Source of the DNA: a virus
Virus record (IMG/VR): IMGVR_UViG_3300025117_000011
Location: 1 to 46,031 of that record
Reading direction: 5' to 3' (one strand)
Length of the DNA: 46,031 nt
The translations under genes and the position numbers were made by a program. Position 1 is the first letter of the stretch, and each line of letters opens with the position of its first letter. Positions 29,772-38,099 of the stretch are shown one piece after another. Under the pieces are notes generated by a model. It had not been told where the DNA came from. It searched no databases and saw nothing but the letters and a program-made list of their open reading frames with translations.

Positions 29772-30887
29772 GTGGCAAGCGAAACAATACTATCACAGGT
29801 TGATGTCCAGAGAATGGAATCTCTTTGTGATGAGAGACTTATCTCAAGGCAAAGGCATCCCACAGAAGATTTACTAATTTGGAATTATACGGCTCTCTGC
29901 CAATATAAGTTTGCCTGGGATGAATACACTAGGATGTGTAGGGGATTGATTACGGATTCGCAGGGGGATATTGTTGCAAGACCATTCCCGAAATTCCACA
30001 ACATAGAGGAGCATAGCGGAAGTGATTGTAGGCTTCCACCATTGGATTGGAGAAAACCATTCATCTGTACACAAAAAGAAGATGGCAGTTTGGGTATCCT
30101 TTATCCCTCAAAAGAGGGATGGAAAATAGCGACCAGAGGGAGTTTCACCTCAGACCAAGCTCTTCATGCCACAGAGATTTTCCGTAAAAAGGGCTACGAT
30201 AAGTATATTTATTCTAAAGACTTAACATATTTATTCGAGATTATATACCCTGATAATCGTATAGTTCTGGATTACAAGGGAATGGACGATTTGATTCTAT
30301 TGGAGATTTTAGATACGGGGACGGGCAATGCCTTAAAATGGGAATCTGTATCTAAAATTGCGAAAGAGATTGGCTGCCCCGTTGTCTCGTGTATAGAATT
30401 GAGTGTAGAGAATATCCAGAGGCTTGAAGAATTATTCGGAAAAGATAGGGGGGGGGAAGAGGAAGGAATAGTAGTCCGATTTGAAGATGGGACAAGATGT
30501 AAGGTGAAGTATGGAGAATATAAACGTCTGCATAGATTGATAACGGGGTGCAGCCCCCGCTCGATTTGGGAGAATCTAAAAGATGGGAAAAGCCTTGAAG
30601 AATTGTTAGAGCATGTCCCGGATGAGTTTAATTCGTGGGTGCAGAAAAATGTAGAATTAATAAAAGGAGATTACAAAGTGATGGAAGGAGAGTGCGAACA
30701 GATTTTTAAGAAAATCAAAAAGTTGGGTGATGTGGACAGAAAAACCTATGCTCAGGAAATTTTGGAGCATGGGATATTATCTAAGATTCTGTTTCAAATG
30801 TTGGATGGTAAAAATTATTCAGAAACAGTTTGGAAAATGATCAAACCGGATTCTACTAAACCATTCCGTCCAGATATTGATTCTTGA
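29772..30887 (+). CDS. RNA ligase, T4 Rnl1-like
   Basis: 371 residues from a GTG. Order of motifs: RMCRGLITD and ARPFPKFHNIEE upstream of the active site, I KEDGSLGIL (lysine about residue 98), III ATRGSFTS, IIIa LFEIIYPDNRIVLDY, IV EEEGIVVRF, V KVKYGEYKRLHR, then a helical C-terminal domain. Length and order match T4 RnlA, which re-joins tRNAs cut in the anticodon loop by host defence. No end-healing kinase/phosphatase was recognised, so the substrate may differ or the host supplies healing. Followed by an intrinsic terminator. Confidence 0.9.
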   Translation: MASETILSQVDVQRMESLCDERLISRQRHPTEDLLIWNYTALCQYKFAWDEYTRMCRGLITDSQGDIVARPFPKFHNIEEHSGSDCRLPPLDWRKPFICTQKEDGSLGILYPSKEGWKIATRGSFTSDQALHATEIFRKKGYDKYIYSKDLTYLFEIIYPDNRIVLDYKGMDDLILLEILDTGTGNALKWESVSKIAKEIGCPVVSCIELSVENIQRLEELFGKDRGGEEEGIVVRFEDGTRCKVKYGEYKRLHRLITGCSPRSIWENLKDGKSLEELLEHVPDEFNSWVQKNVELIKGDYKVMEGECEQIFKKIKKLGDVDRKTYAQEILEHGILSKILFQMLDGKNYSETVWKMIKPDSTKPFRPDIDS

Positions 30888-30925
30888 CACCGTAACAAAA
30901 CCCTTCTGCAATCGTTTTATCAGGA

Positions 30926-30972
30926 GAGTCCTTGCCCCGTCAGTCCAGCTGGTGGGCGGGGGGACTCTTTTT
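30926..30972 (+). terminator. Intrinsic terminator
   Basis: Outer stem GAGTCC/GGACTC with inner CCCCG and CGGGG pairing, followed by TTTTT (30968-30972). Ends the replication/ligase transcript. Confidence 0.85.
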
Positions 30973-30974
30973 GC

Positions 30975-31003
30975 TTGCGTTGTATCCTGCCACGCTGTAG
31001 CAT
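30975..31003 (+). promoter_or_regulatory. Rightward promoter P7, leaderless start predicted
   Basis: TTGCGT, 17 bp, TAGCAT, then six bases and the ATG at 31010. Confidence 0.7.
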
Positions 31004-31009
31004 ATAGGC

Positions 31010-31165
31010 ATGATTCTGAAAGCAGTAAAAATTCCTTACGGGAAAGAAGTGGAAACCGATAACGGATTCGTGCATTATTCCTGGTATGACCACGATGAGA
31101 AATGTGTGATTGTTCTCGTGAGAGAAAATCCAGATTCCTCTGAGCGTTTCCCACTCCCGAAATGA
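31010..31165 (+). CDS. 51-residue hypothetical protein
   Basis: MILKAVKIPYGKEVETDNGF, then HYSWYDHDEKCVIVLVRE: small beta-rich fold. First gene of the small-gene cluster behind P7. ATGA overlap with the next. Confidence 0.6.
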   Translation: MILKAVKIPYGKEVETDNGFVHYSWYDHDEKCVIVLVRENPDSSERFPLPK

Positions 31166-31395
31166 AGCTAAATCCTCTTTCTTTGTGTATTATAGGAATG
31201 GCTGTCTTCGTTGCGGCCCTTATGTATATGGCCTATAGTCTCTCTTATTTTCCACGGCTGGAGAAGTCCTACATTTCTCTACAGAACCCCTGTCGTGCAG
31301 AATCCACAATTACTCCTCTTCTTTTCGGTAAGGCATCTGTTTTTAGCTACATAGACATGGAATGCGTACTGTTACGTTCCTCTCCCCCAAAATGA
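31162..31395 (+). CDS. Small exported or membrane protein
   Basis: 77 residues; LCIIGMAVFVAALMYMAYSL is one membrane span near the N terminus, the rest is polar with two Cys. Leader TTTCCCACTCCCGAA lies within the previous gene. Confidence 0.6.
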   Translation: MKLNPLSLCIIGMAVFVAALMYMAYSLSYFPRLEKSYISLQNPCRAESTITPLLFGKASVFSYIDMECVLLRSSPPK

Positions 31396-31445
31396 CAGCA
31401 CCCCACCCAAAGCGAAATGGTCATGGTTCCCCAAAGAAGAAATGA
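31392..31445 (+). CDS. 17-residue bridging microORF
   Basis: MTAPHPKRNGHGSPKKK, coupled by ATGA to both neighbours, with the leader TTCCTCTCCCCCAAA. It may act only to deliver ribosomes to the next start, like 25527-25616. Confidence 0.45.
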   Translation: MTAPHPKRNGHGSPKKK

Positions 31446-31798
31446 GCATAACACCCTCTCTACAGGCCAAAACAGAACAGCGGAACAAGATCGTGGACGC
31501 TATTGTTGAGAAAGCGGAGAAGATTGCCTCTGACAAATCGCTTCCCCGTAGCACTCGCCGTCGCGCTGAACGTGTACTTCGGAAAGCTGCCAAGCGCTCG
31601 ATGCTTCGGTCAACTCCTGATCCGGCTGGGAATCGTGCCAAGCGACGGGCTATTCTCCATCATGTCCATTCTCAGGACAAGCCAGTGCCCAAGCAGATCG
31701 TCCTGCGAAAGCGTCGGTTGCGGAGGTGGAAGCGGAAGCACAAAGTGGAAATCCTGCGGTGGGATTATCCGAACTATATGCTTCCCGTTGTTCAATGA
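31442..31798 (+). CDS. Very basic helical protein
   Basis: 118 residues with Arg/Lys-rich helices (STRRRAERVLRKAAKRSM, RKRRLRRWKRKHKVE). Likely binds nucleic acid; could condense or protect DNA or RNA. No family recognised. Confidence 0.6.
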   Translation: MSITPSLQAKTEQRNKIVDAIVEKAEKIASDKSLPRSTRRRAERVLRKAAKRSMLRSTPDPAGNRAKRRAILHHVHSQDKPVPKQIVLRKRRLRRWKRKHKVEILRWDYPNYMLPVVQ

Positions 31799-31941
31799 GA
31801 AAGCTCTTCTTCCTCCTCCTGTTTCTTGGTGCTGCCTGTGTGTTGGGTGGCTGTAATGGCAGGAGAGACAATGGCTATGGTGCGCTACAGGCAGAGAAAA
31901 AAGGGCGAAAGCCTCTACATCATTTCTCGTTAGATGAGTGA
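31795..31941 (+). CDS. 48-residue lipoprotein
   Basis: MRKLFFLLLFLGAACVLGGC is a signal peptide with a clear lipobox (L-G-G-C). Mature part 28 residues, polar. ATGA overlap with the upstream gene. Candidate superinfection-exclusion or outer-spanin-like lipoprotein. Confidence 0.7.
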   Translation: MRKLFFLLLFLGAACVLGGCNGRRDNGYGALQAEKKGRKPLHHFSLDE

Positions 31942-32059
31942 AGTTATTACATTCCTCCTCGGCTTTGCTCTCGGCACCTTCATTGGAGAAGCCATAGGCT
32001 GGAAGAACATGAAAAGGCACCTAGAGAAGGATGGATGGAAGAGAAGTGAGGATTTTTAG
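31934..32059 (+). CDS. 41-residue membrane microprotein
   Basis: MSEVITFLLGFALGTFIGEA, then a basic tail. A single short span with GxxxG-type spacing (GFALGTFIGEAIG). Overlaps the lipoprotein stop. Confidence 0.6.
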   Translation: MSEVITFLLGFALGTFIGEAIGWKNMKRHLEKDGWKRSEDF

Positions 32060-32065
32060 CACAAT

Positions 32066-32094
32066 TTGCTTTCCCTGCACACAAAGAGTATTAT
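32066..32094 (+). promoter_or_regulatory. Rightward promoter P8
   Basis: TTGCTT, 17 bp, TATTAT, then nine bases to the ATG at 32104, so at most a 2-3 base leader. Confidence 0.65.
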
Positions 32095-32103
32095 CCCCGT
32101 TGG

Positions 32104-32904
32104 ATGGCTTTTCTCTCAATAATAACTGGTACGTTTGGTTATAATGTTATCCAAGGAGACAGGGTAACAAATCTCTTTGCTTGGGCGGGTCCAGCGACAG
32201 ATGGCACTGGTCTTTCCGATGCTGCAATCTTCCAGGGGAATCAGGCTGCGGACGGTGCAACACTTGGAGTAGTCGAGATTGTTACGCAGAACCTTGCCCC
32301 CACTGGAACCTCAGACGTGGTTGCGCTCATGGACACAGGAACGGATGAATTAGGCTTCCTTGACAGTGGCATAAATGGGAGTGTTTATGATGGGAATGCG
32401 ATGGGATGGGGTCACACCCTGCCTGGGGATGGGTATTCTTATGTTGCTCCTCCCGTGACAGGAGACGGGGGGAACCTCGCTATCGGGGTTATCGGTGCAG
32501 CAAACACAATCCAACTTTTTGCAGGCGGCTCAGAAGGGACAAATGTGAAAATGGCAATCTCCAATGATGGTGTCCAGTTCGGATTCTACGATGCGAACAC
32601 GACTGGCGGGCCGTCAACCTTCACGACGCCTATTCTGGATATGTCAGCGAGTACGCCAGCGACTTGCAAAAAAACAATAGACCCTTCGGCGAGAAAACTT
32701 TATTACGCTGATGGAACAACCGTAGCAGTAGATTACTCCGTTCAGGATAAACTCGTCATTGCCGGAGGGGTGACGCTCAGCGAAATGGCGGCCCCTGCTA
32801 CCCCTGCCGCGAATAAGGTTGCCATCTACGTGGACTCCGCAGACGGGAGCCTGAAGGCAAAGTTTGACTCAGGCAACGTGGTGACAATCGCAGCCTATGC
32901 CTGA
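32104..32904 (+). CDS. Virion fibre/decoration-like protein
   Basis: 266 residues, Gly/Ala/Thr-rich and beta-type. The C-terminal block AAPATPAANKVAIYVDSADG, then LKAKFDSGNVVTIA is a motif common at the ends of phage tail and head fibres. Encoded outside the late operon with its own promoter, which is unusual for a virion gene and may mean a high expression need or early display. Confidence 0.6.
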   Translation: MAFLSIITGTFGYNVIQGDRVTNLFAWAGPATDGTGLSDAAIFQGNQAADGATLGVVEIVTQNLAPTGTSDVVALMDTGTDELGFLDSGINGSVYDGNAMGWGHTLPGDGYSYVAPPVTGDGGNLAIGVIGAANTIQLFAGGSEGTNVKMAISNDGVQFGFYDANTTGGPSTFTTPILDMSASTPATCKKTIDPSARKLYYADGTTVAVDYSVQDKLVIAGGVTLSEMAAPATPAANKVAIYVDSADGSLKAKFDSGNVVTIAAYA

Positions 32905-32933
32905 TTGATTTTTAGTTTTGTATTCTGTACACT
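32905..32933 (+). promoter_or_regulatory. Promoter P9 of groEL, leaderless start predicted
   Basis: TTGATT, 17 bp, TACACT, six bases, then GTG at 32940. Same geometry as P4, P5 and P7. Confidence 0.75.
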
Positions 32934-32939
32934 CACAAA

Positions 32940-34508
32940 GTGAAACAACTTAAAAGCGGACATGCGGCAAGAGAGGCGATATTGAACGGAGTCCGCAAGT
33001 TGGAAGAACAGGTTTCTGCGACGATGGGTGCGAAAGGGCGCAACATCCTTTTGGAGAAAAAGGGCGTTCCGGTTATCACCAAAGACGGCGTAACTGTTGC
33101 GAGAGAGATACATCTGCCGGACAGATTTGAGGACATGGGTTGCCAGCTAGTCAAGCAGGCAGCGAATGAAACAAATCGTCTCGCAGGCGACGGTACCACA
33201 AATTCAGTAGTTCTCGCTTACTCAATGATGAAGAACGGCATGAAAAAGATCAAGCGCGGAGCAAACGCGATTTCTATGAAGCGCGGGATGGATAAGGCGA
33301 AGGACTCTATCATCGCACAATTAAATACCATGAAGAAAGATGTTACCAAAAAGGAGCAGCTTCAGGCTATCGCCACAATCAGTTCTCAGGATGAAGAAAT
33401 AGGGAAGGTGGTAGCTGATGTTATTTCGCAGGTAGGCAAAGACGGTATCGTAACATCCGAAGCAAGCGCAATAGCGGGCATAGAGTCTGAGGTTGTTGAG
33501 GGTATGGAACTCGACTATCCGCTTGTCTCCCCCTACTTCATAAATAACCCGAAACTCACGGCAGTAATCGGGGATACTCCCATACTAATTACAGACAAAA
33601 GAATCACCCACTTCAAACAGATTCTTCCGATTCTCAAATTGATCAAGGAAACGTATGAGGTGCCGAGAATCACTATCATCTGCAAAGACATGCGCGATGA
33701 AGCACTGGTGTCTTCCGTGGTGAATAAACAGAAGGGGCAACTGGAGATCGCTGTGGTAAAATTCCCTGAAACAAATCAGAGCTTAGAAATTTTGGAAGAC
33801 GTAGCGAAACTCACGGGGGCGACAATAATTTCTGAGATATTCAATCTCCGTCTGGAAAAAATGAATCTTGAACAATTGGGCCACGCAAAAAAGATTATTG
33901 CAGGTAAAGACAAAATCACAATAATCGGAGGGGAGGGGAATATTGAGGAAAGAATAGAAGAACTTAAAATACAACTTGAACAGGAGGATAACCCCATGCT
34001 TAGGAAGCGTCTGGCAAAACTCACAAATGGCGTAGCGGTTATCCGCGTTGGAGCGAATACTGAAGTGGAGCAGACAGAAAGACTCCATCGCGTGGAAGAT
34101 GCCATAAACGCGGCAAAAGCCGCCTCAGAAGAGGGTATCCTTGCAGGAGGCGGGACAGCCTACCTCCGCTGCGTAAACAATCTAAAGCTTACTGGTGATG
34201 AAGAAACAGGAGCAGAGATAGTATTCCATGCAATCCAGACTACTACCGAAGTCATTGCGGATAATTCAGGGGCGAATGGTAAGAAAGTCCGGGAAGAGGT
34301 GCAGAGACTCACGGGGAATATGGGGTACAACGCCCTTACAAACAGCTACGAAAATCTCATGGATTCCAATGTGATAGACCCCACCAAAGTAGTGCGCATT
34401 GCTCTTGAGAACGCTGTTTCTGTTGCCAGCATATTCCTTACGCTTGAAGGGGCTGTTTGTTTCATAAAACCGGAAGAGCCTGGATTTGACTTGTCTCTTG
34501 TAGATTAA
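32940..34508 (+). CDS. groEL: GroEL-like chaperonin (group I)
   Basis: 522 residues from GTG. Equatorial ATP-site signature GDGTT near residue 82 and VEDAINAAKAA are present, as are KGRNILL, ITKDGVTVAREI, SPYFINNP and GAEIV. Apical substrate-site aromatic residues (Y-x-x-x-SPYF) are kept. The segment after VVNKQKGQLEIAVVK differs from cellular GroEL: the usual APGFGDRRK is replaced by a shorter FPETNQS. The flexible GGM-rich C-terminal tail is missing; it ends PGFDLSLVD. It is thus full-length in all three domains but divergent. A GroES-like partner is at 40606-40908. Probably folds the coat or other large virion proteins. Confidence 0.95.
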   Translation: MKQLKSGHAAREAILNGVRKLEEQVSATMGAKGRNILLEKKGVPVITKDGVTVAREIHLPDRFEDMGCQLVKQAANETNRLAGDGTTNSVVLAYSMMKNGMKKIKRGANAISMKRGMDKAKDSIIAQLNTMKKDVTKKEQLQAIATISSQDEEIGKVVADVISQVGKDGIVTSEASAIAGIESEVVEGMELDYPLVSPYFINNPKLTAVIGDTPILITDKRITHFKQILPILKLIKETYEVPRITIICKDMRDEALVSSVVNKQKGQLEIAVVKFPETNQSLEILEDVAKLTGATIISEIFNLRLEKMNLEQLGHAKKIIAGKDKITIIGGEGNIEERIEELKIQLEQEDNPMLRKRLAKLTNGVAVIRVGANTEVEQTERLHRVEDAINAAKAASEEGILAGGGTAYLRCVNNLKLTGDEETGAEIVFHAIQTTTEVIADNSGANGKKVREEVQRLTGNMGYNALTNSYENLMDSNVIDPTKVVRIALENAVSVASIFLTLEGAVCFIKPEEPGFDLSLVD

Positions 34509-34519
34509 TTCCCTATACT
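34491..34519 (+). promoter_or_regulatory. Promoter P10, leaderless start predicted
   Basis: TTGTCT, 17 bp, TATACT, six bases, ATG at 34526. Lies over the groEL stop. Confidence 0.7.
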
Positions 34520-34525
34520 CCATCT

Positions 34526-34738
34526 ATGCCTAAATTCCTCAGAAGAATAACACCCAAGGACGGCGATGCATTCACTCAGGCCACCAGAGAGGAGGTTATT
34601 GCTCAAAAAGCCAAGGAGGTGAACGGAGAAATAATAATCTTGGAGGCAAGGAGGAATGTTCTTGGGAAAACAAGGGCAGAACGTCAGGAACTTATTGCTG
34701 AAGCAAAGGCAGAAGTGGAGAAACTTTACTGTGAGTAA
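34526..34738 (+). CDS. Small helical charged protein
   Basis: 70 residues, MPKFLRRITPKDGDAFTQAT, then a Lys/Glu/Ala-rich helix to the end. No family recognised. The 73 bp after it hold promoter P11. Confidence 0.6.
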   Translation: MPKFLRRITPKDGDAFTQATREEVIAQKAKEVNGEIIILEARRNVLGKTRAERQELIAEAKAEVEKLYCE

Positions 34739-34776
34739 CCCCCGACCCCCGATGGGCTTAAAAAATTTTCTAAGGC

Positions 34777-34805
34777 TGGACTAAATACCTGATGTACTGT
34801 ATTGT
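34777..34805 (+). promoter_or_regulatory. Promoter P11, leaderless start predicted
   Basis: TGGACT (weak -35), 17 bp, TATTGT, six bases, ATG at 34812. Confidence 0.6.
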
Positions 34806-34811
34806 TTGCTT

Positions 34812-35981
34812 ATGAAGAGGGTTCTGCTTTCTAAATTACATCTCTGGGATAAGAACCCCCGCACGATCAAAGATAAGCGATTTGAGACTCTTTGCAAATC
34901 TATGGAAGACGACCCCGAATTTATGGATTTGCGCCCCGTTCTTGCCACAAAGGATGGAAGGATATACGCAGGAAATATGCGATATCGAGCCGCACAGCAG
35001 CTAGGATGGAAAGACATCCCTGCAATCATTACAGATATTTCCGAAAAGCTGGCAAATGAAAGAGCGATCAAGGATAACAACGAATTTGGAGAATGGAATA
35101 ATGACGAGCTTGCCACTCTCCTTGACGAAATGGAGAAGGATGGGACAGACCTTTCATTGCTTGGCTTGGATGATTCTATTCAGAAGATTATAGATCAGTT
35201 GAAGGAGAAAGAGATTGTGGAGGATGAAGTACCTGAACCGAGGAAAGACCCGCAGACGAAGTTAGGGGACTTGTGGCAACTCGGAGAACACAGATTGCTC
35301 TGTGGCGACGCAACGAAGATTGAGGATGTGGAAAAGCTGATGGGGGGGGGCACTGCCGACATGCTTTTTACTGATCCACCGTATGGAGTTGCTTATGTTG
35401 GGAAAACGAAAGACTCTCTTACAATTCAAAATGATTCGCTTGGTGATGAAGGAACGAGAAAACTTGTTGCAGATGCGCTCCGTATTGCACCAATACGGGC
35501 AGGTGCGTGTTTTTATGTGTGTTCCCCGCCGGGGAACTCAGAAACTGCATTCAGATTGGCAATTGCCGACGCGGGGTTGGTTTTAAGACAGTGTATTGTT
35601 TGGGTGAAAGACCATTTTGTGATGGGACGGCAGGATTACCACTGGAAACACGAATCAATTTTGTATGGCTGGCGAGAAGGCGCTGCGCATTTTTATGTAG
35701 GAGGCAGAACACAGGATACTGTATGGGAAGTGCCGCGACCGACTGTAAGCAAAGAGCATCCGACAATGAAGCCGATTGCCCTGATTGCAAAGGCAGTGAA
35801 TAACAATACGAAGGAAAATGATATTGTGCTCGATGTTTTTGGTGGTTCCGGTTCCACCCTCATTGCCTGTGAACAGCTCAATCGCAAGTGCTACATGATG
35901 GAGATTGATCCGCAATACGTCCGTGTTATTATAGACCGATGGGAAACCCTGACAGGAAACAAAGCCAAGTTGCTCAAGTAA
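34812..35981 (+). CDS. ParB/Srx-like domain fused to DNA methyltransferase
   Basis: 389 residues from ATG 34812 (a TTG two codons earlier is less likely). Residues ~1-90 form a ParB-like domain (KNPRTIKDKRFETLCKSMED, GNMRYRAAQQLGWKDIPAII). Residues ~145-389 are a beta-class methyltransferase: TDPPYG motif IV, HPTMKP, DVFGGSGSTLIACEQ motif I, EIDPQYVRVIIDRW. This fusion is common just upstream of terminase genes in phages. It probably methylates phage DNA before packaging or against restriction. Confidence 0.88.
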   Translation: MKRVLLSKLHLWDKNPRTIKDKRFETLCKSMEDDPEFMDLRPVLATKDGRIYAGNMRYRAAQQLGWKDIPAIITDISEKLANERAIKDNNEFGEWNNDELATLLDEMEKDGTDLSLLGLDDSIQKIIDQLKEKEIVEDEVPEPRKDPQTKLGDLWQLGEHRLLCGDATKIEDVEKLMGGGTADMLFTDPPYGVAYVGKTKDSLTIQNDSLGDEGTRKLVADALRIAPIRAGACFYVCSPPGNSETAFRLAIADAGLVLRQCIVWVKDHFVMGRQDYHWKHESILYGWREGAAHFYVGGRTQDTVWEVPRPTVSKEHPTMKPIALIAKAVNNNTKENDIVLDVFGGSGSTLIACEQLNRKCYMMEIDPQYVRVIIDRWETLTGNKAKLLK

Positions 35982-36118
35982 GAGAGCTTGCAAGGCAGAT
36001 GAAACAAGCCCGTAAGAACGGAGACAACAAAAGAGCGAGTAAGCTGGAATTTACAATCCACATTATAAATGCTACTATGCAGTCCTATGGCCAGAACACC
36101 GCAGAAAACACCACATAA
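35939..36118 (+). CDS. 59-residue protein overlapping the methyltransferase and terS
   Basis: MGNPDRKQSQVAQVRELARQ, then MKQARKNGDNKRASKLEFTI: basic helical. Starts inside the methyltransferase end and stops inside terS, in a third frame. Spans the terS promoter. Plausible but unproven. Confidence 0.5.
   Translation: MGNPDRKQSQVAQVRELARQMKQARKNGDNKRASKLEFTIHIINATMQSYGQNTAENTT
36050..36078 (+). promoter_or_regulatory. Promoter P12 of the terminase unit
   Basis: TTTACA, 17 bp, TACTAT, eight bases to the terS ATG at 36087; the leader would be 0-2 bases. Confidence 0.6.
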
Positions 36119-36416
36119 AGGACTAAGGGAGCCGTGGAAGAAAGGAGAATGCCCGAACCCGAATGGAAGACCTGTCGGGCAAAGAAATTACGCCACGATT
36201 TACAAAGAAGCCATCCGCAAGATAGCTGAATCTCAAAACATGACACCCGAAGAGATCGAAGACGTTATGGTGCAATCAGGACTCAAACACGCGATCAAGG
36301 GGGATTATCGCTTCTATCAAGACACTTTAGACCGTCTTCACGGAAAGCCAAAAGGAGAGATAGACTTCAAGGGAACTATAGCTCTCACGAAAGCAATCAC
36401 CGAAGCCGATGACTGA
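36087..36416 (+). CDS. terS: Small terminase subunit-like protein
   Basis: 109 residues from MARTPQKTPHKGLREPWKKG. WKKGECPNPNGRPVGQRNYA is a motif recurrent in phage small-terminase-like proteins, followed by helices (ATIYKEAIRKIAESQNM, IEDVMVQSGLKHAI). It directly precedes and overlaps terL by 8 bp. It would bind the packaging site. Confidence 0.75.
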   Translation: MARTPQKTPHKGLREPWKKGECPNPNGRPVGQRNYATIYKEAIRKIAESQNMTPEEIEDVMVQSGLKHAIKGDYRFYQDTLDRLHGKPKGEIDFKGTIALTKAITEADD

Positions 36417-37893
36417 TGATGGGGAGCTCATAAAAAGATGGCGTAAGTCCCCTCTAAATTACATTGAGGACGTTTGGAAACTCATACCCCAGCCCCTCAA
36501 AGAAGGCGTACCGAAAGACTTACCGCTCAAAGATTACTCTGTAAAAGACTTTGAGCCGTTCATTGACGGCAAGCATATTACGTGGCAGCAGTGGGTTATC
36601 CTCAAGGCTGTAGAGAAGGCCGTGAAGGGGGACGCTCCCGCATGGATTACGGTAGTCTCCGGCCACGGCATCGGCAAAAGCACGGTGGAAGCTTGGCTCA
36701 TTTTTTGGTTTCTCACCTGCTGGGTGCATTCCAAGGTCGGCTGCACAGCTCCGAGTGCAGAGCAGATGTTTGATGTTCTTTGGGCCGAAGCCTCCCTGTG
36801 GCTCAATAGAATGCCTCCTAAGATCAAGGGATTGTATGAGTGGCAATCAAGTTACATTCGTGTCGCAGAAGACCCTGAAAGCTGGTTCGCAAGAGCGAGA
36901 ACGGCACGCAAAGAGAAACCGGAGGCACTGGCGGGACTCCACGCTGATAATGTGATGCTCCTTTGCGATGAAGCAAGCGGCATTGAGGAGATCATTTTCA
37001 AAACTGCCCACGGCGCACTCACAAATAAGCGTACATTGGTTTTGCTGATTTCCAATGGCACAAGGAACATTGGATACTTCTATGATTCCCACCATTCCGG
37101 CAGAGAAGATTGGCAATGCCTCTCGTTCTCCTCGCTGGATTCCCCTATAGTTGATAAGAAGTTCATTGATCTCATACGTGATAAGTATGGTGAGGGTTCT
37201 GATGAGTGGCGTATCCGTGTGGTAGGGCAGTTCCCTGACGAAATGGCGATTGATACCAGCGGATACGTGCAACTGATTCAGGAAAATGATATACGGTTCA
37301 TCCATGAGGCGGATTTTGTAAAATCCGGCTGGAGAAAAATGGGGGTAGACCCTTCGGGGATGGGGAACAACAAAACGATCATTACACTGAGAGACGCGTT
37401 CAAGGCCGAAGTGATTTACGAAGAGAAGAGGTCTACACCCGAAAGAATCGCGGCAGCCGTAGCGCGGCTTATGGAGGAGTACAATGTCCCTGCTGATCTT
37501 GTATTCATGGACATCTTCGGCGTTGGGGGTGAGTCCTATCAAAAGCTGGCACTGATGGGTATAAGTGTTGTCGGTCTGAATGTGGCAGACAAACCAAGTG
37601 ATGAGGAAAGGTTTATGAATCTGAGAGCCGAGGCCTACTGGCGAACAAGGAAATGGCTCCGCACTGGAGGAGATTTGGTATTACATGAAGGTTATAATGA
37701 CCTAAAAACGATAAAATACAAGAAGACTGTGAAGGGCAAAATCCAGATTATGCCGAAGCAGGAAATGCAGAAACTCGGCATAAATTCGCCAGATTTTGCG
37801 GATTCTCTCATGCTGACCTTTTGCACTCCTGACGAAAACTATGGCGAAGAAACCGAAGAAATGGAGGAATTGTTTGCAGGAAGACTCAGTTAG
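36409..37893 (+). CDS. terL: Large terminase subunit
   Basis: 494 residues. ATPase: Walker A GHGIGKST (about residue 84), Walker B NVMLLCDEASG, coupling motif ISNGTRN. Nuclease: GVDPSG first Asp cluster, FMDIFGVGG, then SPDFADSLML final acidic residues. Spacing and order are those of headful-type packaging motors. Start chosen by the overlap with terS. Confidence 0.95.
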   Translation: MTDDGELIKRWRKSPLNYIEDVWKLIPQPLKEGVPKDLPLKDYSVKDFEPFIDGKHITWQQWVILKAVEKAVKGDAPAWITVVSGHGIGKSTVEAWLIFWFLTCWVHSKVGCTAPSAEQMFDVLWAEASLWLNRMPPKIKGLYEWQSSYIRVAEDPESWFARARTARKEKPEALAGLHADNVMLLCDEASGIEEIIFKTAHGALTNKRTLVLLISNGTRNIGYFYDSHHSGREDWQCLSFSSLDSPIVDKKFIDLIRDKYGEGSDEWRIRVVGQFPDEMAIDTSGYVQLIQENDIRFIHEADFVKSGWRKMGVDPSGMGNNKTIITLRDAFKAEVIYEEKRSTPERIAAAVARLMEEYNVPADLVFMDIFGVGGESYQKLALMGISVVGLNVADKPSDEERFMNLRAEAYWRTRKWLRTGGDLVLHEGYNDLKTIKYKKTVKGKIQIMPKQEMQKLGINSPDFADSLMLTFCTPDENYGEETEEMEELFAGRLS

Positions 37894-37901
37894 TGTATCC
37901 T
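37873..37901 (+). promoter_or_regulatory. Possible promoter P13, leaderless geometry
   Basis: TTTGCA, 17 bp, TATCCT, six bases, ATG at 37908. Weak match. Confidence 0.4.
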
Positions 37902-37907
37902 TGCATT

Positions 37908-38099
37908 ATGTCCATCTATTCAAAAGCAGAGAAGGAAGCGAACAGAATACTCGGTGACCGCCCTGTGAAGCCTGAGAAGTTCTGCACCCCTGAAGAGTGG
38001 CTGGCCTATGAGAAGAGCCTCGATCATTACCGCAGAGAGTGGGATCATATTTTCCTGCACGAAACGGTCATGGAATTAGATCGAAGGAATGCCGAATAG
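37908..38099 (+). CDS. Hypothetical small protein
   Basis: 63 residues from MSIYSKAEKEANRILGDRP, helical, charged (SLDHYRREWDHIFLHE). Overlaps the next gene by 11 bp. Located between terL and portal, where small accessory packaging genes are common. Confidence 0.6.
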   Translation: MSIYSKAEKEANRILGDRPVKPEKFCTPEEWLAYEKSLDHYRREWDHIFLHETVMELDRRNAE

